Below are positions 21,186-21,817 of a stretch of DNA of 21,817 nt, piece by piece. The notes below the pieces were generated by a model. It worked only from the letters and a program-made list of their open reading frames with translations. It made no database searches and had not been told where the DNA came from. The translations under genes and the position numbers were made by a program. The stretch is from assembly GCA_020722305.1 (NCBI GenBank), contig DYLB01000012.1, positions 1-21,817 of the forward strand. Reading direction: 5' to 3'. Source of the stretch: Anaerolinea thermophila (lineage in GTDB: Bacteria; Chloroflexota; Anaerolineae; Anaerolineales; Villigracilaceae). Numbering within the stretch: position 1 is the stretch's first letter; each line of letters starts with the position of its first letter.

Positions 21186-21817
21186 GGCAACTTTGATGTC
21201 TCCGGCTGTTTTTTAATACCTAAGCTTGTAAACAAGTTTTTTGGAGTGCCCCGCATGATCCCATAGAAAAGTGCAAGGGCCAGCCATTCCGTCAACGTGA
21301 ATTTCCCGCTTCCCGACACGAGGATCCTGAACAGGGGCAATACCGGCAACGCAATCACCCATTCGAGCGCCACCCTGGGTTTCCAGGTGTGATGGGCCAG
21401 GAACGCCCTCAGGAAATCCACCAGGATGGCGGCATACCAGGCCAGGGATAAGATCGCGCCCACCAGTCCGGTTTCCACCCAGGAGGCGAGAAACACGTTA
21501 TGGACGGTAAAGAACAGACCTCGGCTGTCGGCAATCTCCTTGCCAATGCCATACCCCAGGAACAGGTTGTGGTTGATCGCCTCCAGGGCGTTTTCGTACA
21601 TGCCGATGCGCGGGTCGGTGGCGATTTCGGCAAGCCGCGCGGCGAGAATCTTTGTCATGGCCGTGAGGAACGGTCTGCTCGATATCCACGCCAGCGCGAT
21701 TGCAATCAAGAGAACCGCCATCGCCAGCAGCGCCGCGTAAACCGTTTTTCGCTGAACCTTTTCTCGAAGATTTTCCCATCTTATTTTCATCAGAAGCGGC
21801 AGGAGCAATATTCCTCC
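21182..21817 (-). CDS. O-antigen ligase/polymerase-like membrane protein, C-terminal part
   Basis: The gene runs off the right window edge; 211 residues of the C-terminal part are visible. It has a hydrophobic segment (VYAALLAMAVLLIAIALAWI) and then a periplasmic-type loop with the pattern of the Wzy/WaaL family: RIGMYENALEAINHNLFLGYGIGKEI, here split by me into the arginine-led entry RIGMYENALEA and the Gly-rich NLFLGYGIG. Next comes HNVFLASWVETGLVGAIL, the conserved His-Asn and E-x-G-x-x-G segment. Three more hydrophobic stretches follow. Such proteins join or polymerise lipid-linked glycans on the outer side of the membrane. It is the first visible gene of the minus-strand operon and is GC-richer (33/60 at 21541-21600) than the genes after it. 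Ligase and polymerase cannot be told apart from this fragment. Confidence 0.8.
   Translation of the reverse strand, partial: GGILLLPLLMKIRWENLREKVQRKTVYAALLAMAVLLIAIALAWISSRPFLTAMTKILAARLAEIATDPRIGMYENALEAINHNLFLGYGIGKEIADSRGLFFTVHNVFLASWVETGLVGAILSLAWYAAILVDFLRAFLAHHTWKPRVALEWVIALPVLPLFRILVSGSGKFTLTEWLALALFYGIMRGTPKNLFTSLGIKKQPETSKLP

Noticed and set aside
1..21817. CRISPR array, insertion sequence, prophage or toxin-antitoxin genes
   Set aside because: No regularly spaced direct repeats, transposase or integrase motifs, phage structural genes or short toxin-antitoxin gene pairs were seen on either strand.

Overview
The window looks like a chromosomal piece of an uncultured Chloroflexota bacterium, most likely class Anaerolineae. 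I infer this from the style of the genes and did not run a search. The clues are Thr/Pro-rich spacers behind lipoprotein signal peptides, a moderately high G+C background, and several families of dispersed intergenic palindromes. No tRNA, rRNA, CRISPR array, insertion sequence or phage gene was seen.

Layout. Positions 2-1196 (+) hold the end of a metal (Zn/Mn/Fe-type) ABC transporter ATPase and its complete membrane permease, overlapping by 14 nt. Positions 1321-6209 (+) hold four surface lipoproteins arranged as two tandem paralogue pairs. The first pair is two M1-type zinc metallopeptidases (1321-2835 and 2832-4388, overlapping at TTGA). The second pair is two Pro-rich lipoproteins with a C-terminal beta-sandwich-like domain (4562-5344 and 5391-6209), with a good promoter in front and a strong terminator behind. 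Positions 6511-8400 (+) hold a stand-alone dnaK with its own terminator. Positions 8546-11179 (+) hold a YfcC-family transporter from a clear sigma70-type promoter, followed by a DUF2817/M14-like zinc hydrolase.

From 11367 to the right end everything coding is on the minus strand and forms an exopolysaccharide or O-antigen-type locus. In transcription order it holds an O-antigen ligase/polymerase-like protein (cut by the window end), a SAM methyltransferase, a 367-nt noncoding gap, a GT4 glycosyltransferase, an NAD-dependent epimerase, a WcaF-like acetyltransferase, a second methyltransferase, a WcaI-like glycosyltransferase, a WbaP/WcaJ-type polyprenyl-phosphate sugar transferase, and a large GT-C/GT39-like membrane glycosyltransferase. 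The sugar transferase would load the first sugar on undecaprenyl phosphate; the glycosyltransferases, methyltransferases and acetyltransferase would extend and decorate it; the ligase/polymerase-like protein would handle the finished glycan. Several junctions are ATGA overlaps, which points to translational coupling.

Base composition shifts sharply inside the glycan locus: an AT-rich block at about 17.4-21.2 kb, an AT-rich 5' part of the sugar transferase gene, and a break inside the GT-C gene. This suggests a locus assembled by recombination. The most open observations are the doubled lipoprotein cluster (including a 40-nt identical tract between the peptidases), a plus-strand terminator in the 367-nt gap where no plus-strand gene exists, and the transporter-hydrolase pair.
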